Translations under genes and position numbers: made by a program
The notes under the pieces: model-generated
The model's database searches: none
Told to the model about the DNA's origin: nothing
Seen by the model: only the letters and a program-made list of their open reading frames with translations
Shown: piece by piece, positions 33,421-43,146 of the stretch
Layout of the letters: each line of letters begins with the position of its first letter
Position numbering within the stretch: position 1 is the stretch's first letter
DNA from: Syngnathus acus
Lineage: Eukaryota; Chordata; Actinopteri; Syngnathiformes; Syngnathidae
DNA: 64,000 bases
Direction: 5' to 3'
Assembly: GCF_901709675.1 (NCBI RefSeq)
Contig: NC_051096.1
Coordinates: 558,001-622,000, forward strand

Positions 33421-34400
33421 CGGTTCATTATTGACAATCCGTGTCGAGCACAGAATTCTAATAATAGAACACTGCTCGGGTTCAGATCGGGGGGGCCGTT
33501 CCTCCCAATCACGCCCTTCCAGGTCTCACTGTCATTGCCCACGTGAGCATTGAAGTCACCCAGTACAACGATGGAGTCCCCAGAAGGAGCGCTCTCCAGC
33601 ACTTCCTCCAGGGACTCCAAAAAGGGTGGGTACTCTGAGCTGCTGTTTGGTGCATAGACACAAACAACAGTCAGGACCCGTCCCCCTACCCGAAGGCTGA
33701 GGGAGGCTACCCTCTCGTTCACCGGGGTGAACCCCAATGTGCAGGCGCCCAGCTGGGGGGCAATAAGTAGACCCACACCTGCTCGACGCCTCTCACCGTG
33801 GGCAACTCCAGAGTGGAAGAGAGTCCAGCCCCTCTCGAGAGGGCTTGTACCGGAACCCAAACTGTGTGTGGAGGCCGACAATGTCTCGCCGGAACTTTTC
33901 TGCCTCGTACACCAGCTCGAGCTCCTTTCCAGCCAGAGAGGTGACATTCCATGTCCCAAGAGCCAGCTTCTGTAGCCGGGCATCGGACCGCCAAGGTCCC
34001 TGCCTTTGGCCGCCGCCCAACTCACAATGCACCCGACCCCTTTGCCCCCTCCCACAGGTGGTGAGCCCAAGGAACGGGGGACCCACGTTTCCTTTTCAGG
34101 CTGTGCCCGGCCGGGCCCCATGGGCGAGGCCCAGCCACCAGACGCTCGCCTTCGAGCACCACCTCCAGGCCAGGCTCCAGAGGGGGGCCCCGGTGACCCG
34201 CGTCCGGGCGTGGGAAATCTGTGTCCATATATCTTTTTCATCATAAGGGGCTTTTTGAGCCGTGCTTTGTCTGGCCCCTCACCTAGGACCCTTTTGCCAT
34301 GGGTGACCCTATCAGGGGCATGAAGCCCCAGACAACATGGCTCCTAGGATCAATGGGACACACAAACCCCTCCACCACGGTAAGGTGACGACTCATGGAG
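33421..34400 (-). mobile_element. RTE-like LINE 5' part, endonuclease domain (outer element, right piece)
   Basis: Minus strand, upstream of and in the same orientation as 25,386-26,836. Encodes [90 protein letters not shown] (metal-binding GDFN). The stretch between LSIMN and TWHQDT is partly lost at the insertion site. 5' end near 34,400. Confidence 0.8.
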
Positions 34401-34544
34401 TGAATATTAGTTCTACCCATTTCCTTAAACCAATAGAATATCAATAATAAGCATGCTAATGGTAAACTGGTTCTTTCTCGGTATTTCGGTTCCCAGGAAT
34501 GGTTGTTTTCCACCAATTAGACTGTGCCTTGTTCTTGTATTACC

Positions 34545-35075
34545 ATATTGGCCCGAATATAAGACGGTGTTATTTGCATTGAAATAAGACTGAAAAAGTG
34601 GGGGTCGTCTTACATTCGGGGTCTAGACATTATACCCATTCACAACGCTAGATGGCGCCAGATATCTTTAAAGCGAATGCTGAACTTACCTCCCCAGGCC
34701 AAAGCGAACCCCTGTCACGAAGAAGAAAAATAAAAACAGCGGTAGCACGAAGAAGAAGAAAAAATAGCAGTAAGAAAGAAAAGAGAAGAAAATAAGAGAA
34801 GAGATAACAGAAAATTGAAAAACCAGAAGCCATTCATTTACAAATGTGATTGCACTTTAGTTTACATATTTAAATGTTCCAATATTAAGATGTGATAGAC
34901 AGTGTTTGCATGATTTGAATGAGGCAAAATAACATGCCTTTTCTCTCGAATATATTGTTATAATCATTTGTTTCAGATGTACTGTAATTATTTTCTGTAT
35001 AAAAATGAAATTTGGTGTTCAAAAAGTCTTTTTTCAAACTTGAGTCTTGAAAAAGAGGGGGCCGTCTTATAGAGG
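34545..35075. mobile_element. MITE with ataagacgg ends (right end damaged)
   Basis: Left: ttggcccgaatataagacgg; right: gggggccgtcttatag near 35,058-35,073. Ends are inverted over the cgtcttat core. The interior is AT-rich with gaagaagaaaaa runs. No coding region. Confidence 0.6.
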
Positions 35076-35260
35076 ATATGCACGTGACGTCACAGACCGG
35101 CTGACAGTTTGTTTGGGTGGCAAAAAGCGGCGGACGCTGCTGGGTGGTGCTAATAGGGCCAAGGCTGGATTGAGCTTTAGAGATACGTGTACTGGGGCAT
35201 TTTTTTAGCATTTTATCGGTGGCAGATAGTGGCAGAGTTGTTACGGTGCAACTTTGACCA

Positions 35261-35403
35261 TGGTGAAGAGTTGTTGTGCCATTGGATGTGCCTATCGCTT
35301 CCAAAAAGGCGATACCAAGAAGCTGTATCGGTTCCCTGCGGACCAGACCAGAAAGGATAGCTGGATGGCGGCGCTTCGTAGGGCGGAACATGGCCGCAAC
35401 AGC
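35261..35403 (+). pseudogene. THAP-domain fragment, truncated
   Basis: The ATG at 35,261 opens MVKSCCAIGCAYRFQKGDTK, then LYRFPAD, then W in KDSWMAALRR. This is the N-terminal half of a THAP zinc finger (first two Cys of C2CH, the FP and W positions). The C-x2-H half and the AVPTIF box are missing because a LINE/SINE block starts at 35,404. The parent may be a THAP gene or a P-type transposase; nothing downstream tells which. Confidence 0.7.
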
Positions 35404-36041
35404 TCAAGTCAAGTCAAGTTTATTTGTACAGCCCTAAATCACAAGCAGTCTCAAAGGGCTTCACATAGACAAACAATTGGCAATTATTCTCAAAGCATCC
35501 CCTGATATCTTAAGCTCCCAAAAGTTAAAGTTAAAGTTAAAGTCCCAATGATTGTCACACACACATCTGGGTGTGGTGAAATTTGTCCTCTGCATTTAAC
35601 CCATCCCCATGTGATTTTAATCCATCCCCTGGGGGAGAGGGGAGCAGTGAGCAGCAGCGGTGCCGCGCTCGGGAATCATTTGGTGATCTAACCCCCCAAT
35701 TCCAACCCTTAATGCTGAGTGCCAAGCAGGGAGGCAATGGGTCCCATTTTTATAGTCTTTGGTATGACCCGGCCGGGGTTTGAACCCACAACCTTCCAGT
35801 CTCAGGGCGGACACTCTACCACTAGGCCACTGAGCTGGAGGGCAAGGAAAAACTCAAAAAAACCCTACCAGGGGAAAAATGAGAAACCTTAAGGGACTAC
35901 AGATGGAAGGATCCCCCTTTCAAGATCACCAGGCTGCAATGGATGCAGAGAGGGTGTATAAAATACGTAATATGAAAATCAATGAAAAAGTGGATGTCCA
36001 AGTCAAAGTGAAGAGCTGCCGGAGGTGCCCTCGATTGTCAG
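35404..36041 (-). mobile_element. CR1-like LINE 3' end (split by a SINE)
   Basis: Same 3' UTR as 26,837-27,300: tcaagtttatttgtacagcc, catcccctgatatcttaagc, then after the SINE, gggcaaggaaaaactcaaaa and ggagcccctc-like end (here ggaggtgccctcgattgtca). 5'-truncated. Confidence 0.8.
35526..35838 (-). mobile_element. tRNA-derived SINE, copy 3
   Basis: Reverse orientation; (GTTAAA)n tail at 35,524-35,545 and tRNA-like head near 35,765-35,838. Inserted in a LINE 3' UTR between cccaaaag and ggcaagg, with little or no target duplication. Confidence 0.85.
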
Positions 36042-36515
36042 AGATGGGACCAAGTCACATATGTGCAAGTCTGAAGTGAGTCTCAAGTCTTAACCTTCAA
36101 GTCTCAAGTAAGTCCCAAGTCATTTTTTTCTTGGGCAAGTCAAGTCAAGTCCTTAAATAGGTCAAGTCAAGTCCAAGTCAAGTCCTTAAATAGGTCAAGT
36201 CAAGTCCAAGTCAAGTCACCTTATTATTGCAATTTTACCCGCAGAATCTGATTTTAGTAATGTGAAAAGACAAGATATAAGTAACTTTAAGTAACCATCA
36301 TTGTCCAATGTGTCTAACCTGTTTAAAAAATATGACAATAATTTGGATCTGCATTGTAATTACTGATATTCAGTAAAATACACCATGGAATCAAACAAAA
36401 AAGAAATTACCTCATACAATGATTGACAGCTAAATCTAAACAAATGAACGTCTGCCGACAGTGTCTGACACATTTGAGTTGCAAATATGAAAAAATAATC
36501 TGAAAAAAATCTGAA
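36042..36515. repeat. AAGTC-rich dispersed repeat, copy 2
   Basis: Close copy of 9,236-9,689, beginning gggaccaagtcacatatgtg. It continues about 20 bases past the point where copy 1 meets a LINE. Confidence 0.65.
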
Positions 36516-36536
36516 AGAAGAAACACATTAAAGAGT

Positions 36537-37103
36537 GGCAAGCAAAAATTAGCAAGAAACAGAGAAGTTTGGAAAGCTTCTTCGGAAAGGGAAAAACGTC
36601 CAATGAGGACACTGAAGAAGAAGAGGCTACGACTTCTAAGAAAAGGAAAGCTGCATTTAAAAGAACATTTCTGGAGTCCTACTTAAAATATGGATTTATC
36701 GCCACAGGTGACTCTGACGCGTCAAGTGCACTCCGCATATGTGGCGAAAGGCTAGCTAACGAGGCAATGAAGCCTTCAAACCTGCTTCGGCACATGGAGA
36801 CCAAGCATCCTGCATTTAAAGACAAACCTTAACCACTTCGGGTGTCATTGCCTCCGATTACGCCTAGATGGGAACGGCTCATTTCTGAGAAAAGAGCTCG
36901 GTGCTCCCACTAATTCAACGTTTTATTTTTATGTGGTTTATATTTGTTTTTATGCCAGTCGTATCATTTTATTTCATCCTATTTATATATATAAATATTT
37001 AAATAATAAATATATAAATATATTTATTTATATAAAGGCCGGTCCGCGAAAATATTTCTGACACGTAACCGGTCCGTGGTGCAAAAAAGGTTGGGGACCA
37101 CTG
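36537..37103 (+). mobile_element. hAT with BED finger (family 2), copy 2, left end missing
   Basis: Right end GGTTGGGGACCACTG at 37,089-37,103. Frame from 36,569 encodes MESFFGKGKTSNEDTEEEEA then a BED finger: RICGERLANEAMKPSNLLRH followed by METKH (last His), stop after FKDKP. The left terminus is lost at about 36,537. Confidence 0.85.
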
Positions 37104-37226
37104 GTCTAGAGCATTTTCTATTCGGGCTCCAGAGCTTTGGAATGCCCTACCAATGGATATTAGGACTGCTACCTCAGTAGAAACATTTAAGACACGTTTA
37201 AAGACACATTTCTATGACATGGCCTT

Positions 37227-37428
37227 TGTGGTAGATTGGATCGAGCACTCGGTGCTCGACTGCGTTGGTCTGTCTGTATTGGAGGTCTGTGACGTTATGA
37301 CTGAGCACGCAGTAAAGATCGGCTTGTACTGCATCCTTGCCTCCGTGTGTTATTGTTGAAACAACCAATAAGCAACCCACGGTTAGTGACAACACTACAA
37401 CAGTGTATCAGAGCGTAAAGCCACAACA
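37227..37428 (+). repeat. 5' LTR
   Basis: 202 bases. Matches the 3' LTR except one transition at a CpG (37,263 region). No obvious TATA box. Confidence 0.95.
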
Positions 37429-37527
37429 TGGTGTCAGAAGACGGAGTTACGGAGTAAGTCGAGGACGGTATTCAACACGTGTTGACCGAAGATTAGCGGC
37501 AAGCTAACGGGAGCTAACACAGCCGAC

Positions 37528-38871
37528 ATGGAGCAGTTCAGGCCACCATCTCCGCTGATACTCACGGGGAACCTCGCTGAAAGCTGGCGCAGGTGGGAGC
37601 AGCGTTTTCAGCTCTATATGGTTGCTTCTGGTGCGGTGGATAAAGAAGAGGAGGTTAAAATAGCCATCCTGCTTCACACTGTCGGCGAGGAGGCGCTGGA
37701 AGTGTATAATACGCTTACCATTACCCCAGACGGGGAGGAAGCAACGATGGAGGGAGTTTTGGAAGCATTCAGAGGCTACTGCAGTCCACAAAAGAACGTT
37801 GTTTTTGAACGCCATCAGTTTTGGACGCACACAATGTCATCAGGAATATCAGTGGACCGATTCATCACAGAACTACGTCAAAAGAGCAAAGACTGTGAAT
37901 TTGGAAGACATGAAGATGACATGATAAGGGATAAATTGGTGTTCAGCATTAGTGATACACATCTGAAAGAGAGACTGTTACGTGATAATGCACTTACTTT
38001 ACGCAGAGCAATGGAAACATGTAGATCAGCAGAACTCGCCAAGTCACAAATACAAGCGATGCAAGCGTCACCTGTTGTCCATGATGCCTCAGTGGATGCA
38101 TTAAATAGAGCAAGAGTGCAAACACGCAGCTGGGACAAGAACAAACCAAGCTACAAGAAGCAGGTGATACCGGTGTGCCGTAAATGCGGAAACAAGCATG
38201 AGCCTCGTCAATGCCCAGCTTACGGCGCTGTGTGTCATAAATGTGGAAAAAATAACCACTTTTCAAAGGTGTGTAGAGGAGGCTCTGAGAGAAATAGCCA
38301 TTGTAAGACGAAGACTGTAAACAATATAGAAAAAGAAATGGACTGTTTATACATAGGCATGATTGGAAATGAAACCAAGAAATCTGCGCACCAAACAAAA
38401 GACACTGTATGGCACGAAACAGCCACAATCAGGGGTGTTGCAATTGACTTCAAGCTGGACACTGGTGCTGATGCTAATGTGCTGCCCAGGCAGCTATACC
38501 GGCAGCTACCAGGTACCATTCAGCTGCGTCCAACAAAGACTGTGTTAATAGCTTTTGGAGGGGCGCGCCTAACAGCAGATGGTGTTGCATCTCTAGAATG
38601 CAGAACGTCTAAACACAAGGCTGTGCTGGACTTCCACGTGAGTAGCCAAGCAGACAAGCCAATTCTAGGAGGGGAGGCTTGTGAAGAGCTGCAACTGGTG
38701 AAAAGAATGGAGTCACTCACAGCAACGGCTCCACAGCAACGGCTCCACAGCAACGACAACCTCCAGCCACCAAAGAGGAGTTACTACAACGATATGCTGA
38801 TGTATTCACAGGATTGGGGGAATTTCCTGGCGTTCATCACATACACGTCGACCCCAGCGTCACTCCTGTGA
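37528..38871 (+). CDS. LTR retrotransposon gag-protease frame
   Basis: 447 residues. The capsid-like N-terminal region has the LILTGNLAESWRRWEQRF start seen in fish Ty3/gypsy Gags. Two zinc knuckles follow at about residues 213-245 (CRKCGNKHEPRQC and CHKCGKNNHFSKVC). Protease active site is KLDTGADANVLP (about residue 310). The last ~50 residues are out of frame: a 14-bp unit (agcaacggctccac) is doubled at 38,721-38,748, and beyond it the true pol frame continues in the next phase, so the C-terminus shown here is spurious. Gag packages RNA; the protease cuts the polyprotein. Confidence 0.9.
   Translation: MEQFRPPSPLILTGNLAESWRRWEQRFQLYMVASGAVDKEEEVKIAILLHTVGEEALEVYNTLTITPDGEEATMEGVLEAFRGYCSPQKNVVFERHQFWTHTMSSGISVDRFITELRQKSKDCEFGRHEDDMIRDKLVFSISDTHLKERLLRDNALTLRRAMETCRSAELAKSQIQAMQASPVVHDASVDALNRARVQTRSWDKNKPSYKKQVIPVCRKCGNKHEPRQCPAYGAVCHKCGKNNHFSKVCRGGSERNSHCKTKTVNNIEKEMDCLYIGMIGNETKKSAHQTKDTVWHETATIRGVAIDFKLDTGADANVLPRQLYRQLPGTIQLRPTKTVLIAFGGARLTADGVASLECRTSKHKAVLDFHVSSQADKPILGGEACEELQLVKRMESLTATAPQQRLHSNDNLQPPKRSYYNDMLMYSQDWGNFLAFITYTSTPASLL
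38721..38748 (+). repeat. 14-bp tandem duplication that shifts the gag-pol frame
   Basis: agcaacggctccac occurs twice in a row. Deleting one unit would put 37,528-41,504 in one frame (3,963 bases, 1,321 codons including stop). Confidence 0.9.
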
Positions 38872-41504
38872 TTCACGCATGCAGGAATGTACCCCTCTCC
38901 ATCATGGATGCGCTGAAGGTGACGATCAAAGACTTACAAAACAGAAAAGTGATAACACCGGTTAATGAACCAACAGAATGGGTGAACAGTCTTGTTGCCA
39001 CTAAGAAAAAGAACGGGTCGCTGCGGGTGTGTTTGGATCCTTGCGACCTGAATGAGGCAGTCAAGCGCCAGCATTACTCCATTCCTACTCCTGAAGATGT
39101 GCGCAGCAGACTGGCTGGAAAATCCATCTTCTCCATCTTGGATGAGAAGGATGGGTACTGGCAGATCAAGCTAGATAAGCCATCATCTAAGCTATGCACC
39201 TTCTACACGCCGTGGGGACGCTTCCGCTTCCTCAGGCTACCGTTTGGGATTAAGTCGGCCAGTGAAGTCTTTCAACAGAAGAATTGTGAGACCTTCGGCG
39301 ACATTCCAGGCGTGTACGTCATAGCAGACGACATGATTATAGCAGCATCATCAGAGCAAGAACATGATGTAATCCTGCAGAAAGTAATGGAGAGAGCAAA
39401 GTCTGCCAATGTGAAATTTAACAAAGACAAAATCCAGTTCAAAGTGAACACAGTAAAATATATGGGACACATCATCACGGCAGCAGGACAGAGGGCTGAT
39501 GACGCCAAGATCAAAGCGATTGTCGACATGCCGACCCCGGATGACAAACAAAGTCTCCAACGCCTGCTGGGAATGACAAAATCCCTGGCGCAGTACATAC
39601 CAAATGAAGCCTCACTCACGGCACCCCTCAGACAGCTGCTAAAGAAGGACGTAGCATGGCAGTGGTGCCCACACCACAGCGCAGCACTACAGACGCTGAA
39701 GTCTACCCTCACACAAGCGCCTGTGCTGAGGTACTACGATCACAAGCAGCCGCTGACTCTGCAAGCAGATTCCTCAAAGGATGGACTGGGAGCCTGTCTG
39801 CTGCAGGATGGCCACCCGGTGTGCTATGCATCAAGAGCGCTCACGGACACTGAAAAAAGGTATGCGCAAATCGAGAAAGAATTACTTGCCATAGTGTTTG
39901 CTGCTAAAAGATTTCACCAGTATGTCTACGGAAGAACAGTAACAGTGCAGTCTGATCACAAACCTTTGGAGGTCATCGTGCGCAAACCGCTGAGCAAAGC
40001 GCCAGCACGGCTGCAAGGGATGCTTCTACAACTGCAGAGGTATGATTTAAATGTGACATATACACCAGGCAAACACATGTACATCGCGGACACGCTCTCA
40101 CGCGCCACAGCGAGCAATGACAGTGACAATCTCAATGAGAACCCTTGTGACGAGAGAGTTGTGTATGCCTTGGAAGCCACAGATGCGCTGAGTAAGGAAA
40201 CACTTAGCCAACTGAAATCAGCAACGGCAGCAGATGGCGTGTTACAAGCTGTATGTGAGAAACACTTGAAGGGCTGGCCCATGAAAAAGAAAAGTCTGGA
40301 CAGTAAACTACACAGTTACTGGCCAATGAGGGACAATATCAGCATCGTGAATGACATTGTGATGGTCGGAGACAAAATCATAATACCCGAGAGCTTCAGG
40401 AGAGTAATTTTGGAGAAGCTGCACCTTGCGCACCAAGGCGTGCAGCGTACTAAAGCTAGAGCAAGAAAAGTCCTTTACTGGCCTGGCATGGCACGAGACA
40501 TAGAAACAATGGTGGAAAAATGTGTGCAGTGCCAGCAGCTACAGCCCAAACACCAGGCTGAGCCACTCATTCCACACCAGGTTCCTGAACTGCCATGGAT
40601 GAAAGTTGGAGCTGACATCTTCGAGCTGCATGGTCAGTCGTACCTGTTATTGGTGGATTACCTGACAAAATATCCAGAAGTGCTCAACCTGACTGATAAA
40701 ACAGCTCGCACGGTGATTCAGAAGATGAAGTCTGTCTTTGCCAGACATGGGATTCCTAAGGAGGTAGTGAGTGATCATGTCCCATTCGCCAGCTATGAGA
40801 TGCAGTCATTTGCAGCTTCATGGGAGTTCAAGCTCACACACTCCAGCCCAGGTTTTCCCTCTTCAAATGGAATGGCAGAGCGGGCCATAAAGACAGTAAA
40901 ACACGCGCTGAAGAAAGCAGTGCAGACCGGCACTGACCCACATCTAGTGTTGCTGTCGCTGAGAAACACACCGGTGACAGGACTACACCTGACGCCTGCA
41001 CAGATGTTGATGGGTAGAGTCCTGCGCAGCACACTTCCATGTTCCAATGCTGTGCTGAAACAGTCAGCCCCACAGCATATTCTCGAAAGAATACAGGACT
41101 TGCAGTCCCGGCAAAAGAAACACTACGACCAGCGTGCGAAGCTACTGCCAGTGCTGACCCCAGGAGACACGGTACACATGCAGACGCAACGCGGCTGGGA
41201 GCCAGCGGTTGTCATCAGGCAGCGAGATGAACCACGCTCCTACACTGTACAGACACCGGCAGGGGGGACACGCAGGAGGAACAGGCGACATCTGAGAAAG
41301 ATACACCCAAGCCTGTTCGAAGACTCTCACCCTGATAAACATTTGGACTCTGAGTTTCAACATTCTCAGACTACTGCAACAGTGGACTCACCACCACTGG
41401 GACCGGTACCACGCAACCCTTGTCCAGTGCCTGTGGACAGCACGCCCACATGCTATACCAGGAGTGGCAGAGCAGTTAGGCGCCCTGCCAGGTACACTGA
41501 TTGA
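38814..41504 (+). CDS. LTR retrotransposon pol: RT, RNase H, integrase
   Basis: 896 residues from the first Met; the frame is open further upstream to the duplication at 38,748. RT: LVATKKKNGSLRVCLDPCDL, SILDEKDGYWQIKL (motif A), FRFLRLPFGIKSASEVFQ, GVYVIADDMIIAAS (motif C, in the ADD form), VKYMGHIITAAG. RNase H: LQADSSKDGLGACLLQ, EKRYAQIEKELLAIVFA (acidic residues), TVQSDHKPLEVI. Integrase: HLAHQGVQRTK with CVQCQQ (HHCC finger), GADIFEL, VVSDHVPFASYEM, SNGMAERAIKTVK (DDE core). The C-terminal part is basic. All catalytic residues seem present. Confidence 0.95.
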   Translation: MGEFPGVHHIHVDPSVTPVIHACRNVPLSIMDALKVTIKDLQNRKVITPVNEPTEWVNSLVATKKKNGSLRVCLDPCDLNEAVKRQHYSIPTPEDVRSRLAGKSIFSILDEKDGYWQIKLDKPSSKLCTFYTPWGRFRFLRLPFGIKSASEVFQQKNCETFGDIPGVYVIADDMIIAASSEQEHDVILQKVMERAKSANVKFNKDKIQFKVNTVKYMGHIITAAGQRADDAKIKAIVDMPTPDDKQSLQRLLGMTKSLAQYIPNEASLTAPLRQLLKKDVAWQWCPHHSAALQTLKSTLTQAPVLRYYDHKQPLTLQADSSKDGLGACLLQDGHPVCYASRALTDTEKRYAQIEKELLAIVFAAKRFHQYVYGRTVTVQSDHKPLEVIVRKPLSKAPARLQGMLLQLQRYDLNVTYTPGKHMYIADTLSRATASNDSDNLNENPCDERVVYALEATDALSKETLSQLKSATAADGVLQAVCEKHLKGWPMKKKSLDSKLHSYWPMRDNISIVNDIVMVGDKIIIPESFRRVILEKLHLAHQGVQRTKARARKVLYWPGMARDIETMVEKCVQCQQLQPKHQAEPLIPHQVPELPWMKVGADIFELHGQSYLLLVDYLTKYPEVLNLTDKTARTVIQKMKSVFARHGIPKEVVSDHVPFASYEMQSFAASWEFKLTHSSPGFPSSNGMAERAIKTVKHALKKAVQTGTDPHLVLLSLRNTPVTGLHLTPAQMLMGRVLRSTLPCSNAVLKQSAPQHILERIQDLQSRQKKHYDQRAKLLPVLTPGDTVHMQTQRGWEPAVVIRQRDEPRSYTVQTPAGGTRRRNRRHLRKIHPSLFEDSHPDKHLDSEFQHSQTTATVDSPPLGPVPRNPCPVPVDSTPTCYTRSGRAVRRPARYTD

Positions 41505-41769
41505 CATACAGTGATGTTGTTACACACTTAGTGTTTAAAAAAAAAAAAAAAAGATGGAGAAAATAAAGTGTGGATGTTTTGCATTTATCGTGAAGTGTTA
41601 CAAAATGTTATAGGTTCGAAGAGAAAGAACAAAATGATTGTTGAAAGCCATTTGGTTTATTGAAACATGTTTTGTTTGTAATTGATATATGCATGTCGAA
41701 ATTATTATCAATGTTGATACCAAAGGTAACTGATACTAGATAAGCCACTTCTCAGTTGGAAAAGAGGGA

Positions 41770-41971
41770 TGTGGTAGATTGGATCGAGCACTCGGTGCTC
41801 GACTGTGTTGGTCTGTCTGTATTGGAGGTCTGTGACGTTATGACTGAGCACGCAGTAAAGATCGGCTTGTACTGCATCCTTGCCTCCGTGTGTTATTGTT
41901 GAAACAACCAATAAGCAACCCACGGTTAGTGACAACACTACAACAGTGTATCAGAGCGTAAAGCCACAACA
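41770..41971 (+). repeat. 3' LTR
   Basis: 202 bases, flanked by gcctt at 41,972-41,976. Confidence 0.95.
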
Positions 41972-42462
41972 GCCTTTAACTAACCTATAGTGGCCGATTC
42001 GGCCGGAGTTTGTTTTCTCTCCCCCCCCCCCCTCCCCGGCCGGGGAGGTGGTTAGGTGGCACCCAAGCTGACAGCGGCTATCTGGATTCTCGTGGACCAA
42101 TTCAGGATGGGGGAATGCAGCTCAACCTCCTCGAAGACACTGCCAGGATAATAGAGGGCTCCTCCGGCAGCCCTTCGCTCTGACATCCACTTTTTTTTCA
42201 TTGATTTTCATATTATGTATTATTTGTGCCCTGTCTGCATCCATTTCAACCTGGTGATCCTGAAAGGGGGATCCTTCCATCTGCGGTCCCTTCTCAAGGT
42301 TTCTCATTTTCCCCTGGCAGGGGTTTTTGAGTTTTTCCTTGCCCTTTTGGGAGCTTAAGATCAGGGGATGCTTTGAGAATAATTGTCAATTTTTGTCTAT
42401 GTGAAGCCCTTTGAGACTGCTTGTGATTTAGGGCTATACAAATAAACTTGACTTGACTTCAG

Positions 42463-42964
42463 AGCTCCCCGGCGTGGGTGTCATTCTGGCCGTCTAGAGT
42501 CGACGCAGTATTTTCCCTGTTTTTTTGTTTTGTTTTTCCCAAGCCATTTAAAGGGACGGCCTTTGAAAGTGGCAGGAGCACTGGCGGCGCAAGGAGGCAA
42601 GTCGTCGCATTGCACCTCAGGGCTGGACACACCACAAAACTCGCTTCACAAGCAATAGAACATTTTTGCTCAAGATTGACAATCTCTGTACAGTATTTTC
42701 TATGGATTTCAGTAGCGTCAATAACATGGAGACGTTTAGGCCCCAGTGAATCCTGTCAGAGACTGGTCCCCAACTTTTTTTGTACAAAGGATCAATTACA
42801 GGCAAAAACTGCAAGTAAATTTACAAAAGTAAAAGCAGTCAAATTGCCCCTTGAGGGATTGTCATAAGTACACTCAATGAAATATATATTAATAAATTTG
42901 AGATCAAGTCAGTTGTAGCAGTTCTTCCAAACCTTTTTGTTATTGTTGGTTGAGAGGACCAGTG
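42463..42964. other. Flank downstream of the NTF2 gene; no feature
   Basis: Mixed sequence with no domain in either strand. The phrase actggtccccaacttttttt near 42,761 resembles a hAT end but has no partner. Confidence 0.4.
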
Positions 42965-42980
42965 CTGTAAATGTCCCAAT

Positions 42981-42986
42981 TTTATT
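42981..42986 (-). promoter_or_regulatory. Poly(A) signal for the NTF2 gene
   Basis: TTTATT on the plus strand (AATAAA on the minus strand), 161 bases past the NTF2 stop codon. Confidence 0.7.
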
Positions 42987-43146
42987 GCACAATGGCAACA
43001 AATGAACAAAAGACACAGGAGATTTCAGTCTTCAGATGTTTTTTTTTCTTTTTCTTTCCATTCAAAACTGACAGGACATATGAGGGGGAAGGCAGGATGA
43101 GCAATTGGGATGACTTTGAGGAATTAGTTTGAAGTCTTGTTGGCTA

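Larger units (their letters stand above)
37227..41971 (+). mobile_element. Ty3/gypsy-type LTR retrotransposon, 4,745 bp, young
   Basis: Two 202-bp LTRs (37,227-37,428; 41,770-41,971), TGTGGTAG to CCACAACA, that differ at one base (C/T in ctgcgttgg). 5-bp duplication gcctt at 37,222-37,226 and 41,972-41,976. A primer site (TGGTGTCAGAAG) starts at 37,429 right after the 5' LTR, and a purine tract (aaaagaggga) ends at 41,769. Order is gag-protease-RT-RNase H-integrase, which is the Ty3/gypsy order (integrase last). Inserted in a LINE 3' end. Confidence 0.95.
37104..42462 (+). mobile_element. CR1-like LINE 3' end, split by the LTR retrotransposon
   Basis: Left piece 37,104-37,226 encodes the RT C-terminus (LWNALPMDIRTATSVETFKT, HFYDMAF). 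Right piece 41,977-42,462 is the 3' UTR, with a C-run at about 42,022, and ends gggctatacaaataaacttg plus (ACTTG)n. Same family as 26,837-33,420, opposite orientation. Confidence 0.85.

Noticed and set aside
18968-34323. Many long frames opposite LINE coding regions (for example 25,324-25,788, 26,178-26,729, 33,845-34,323)
   Set aside because: They are antisense shadows of LINE ORFs on the minus strand.
38814-38871. Programmed gag-pol frameshift overlap
   Set aside because: The frame change is fully explained by the 14-bp duplication at 38,721-38,748; no slippery heptamer plus pseudoknot was identified.
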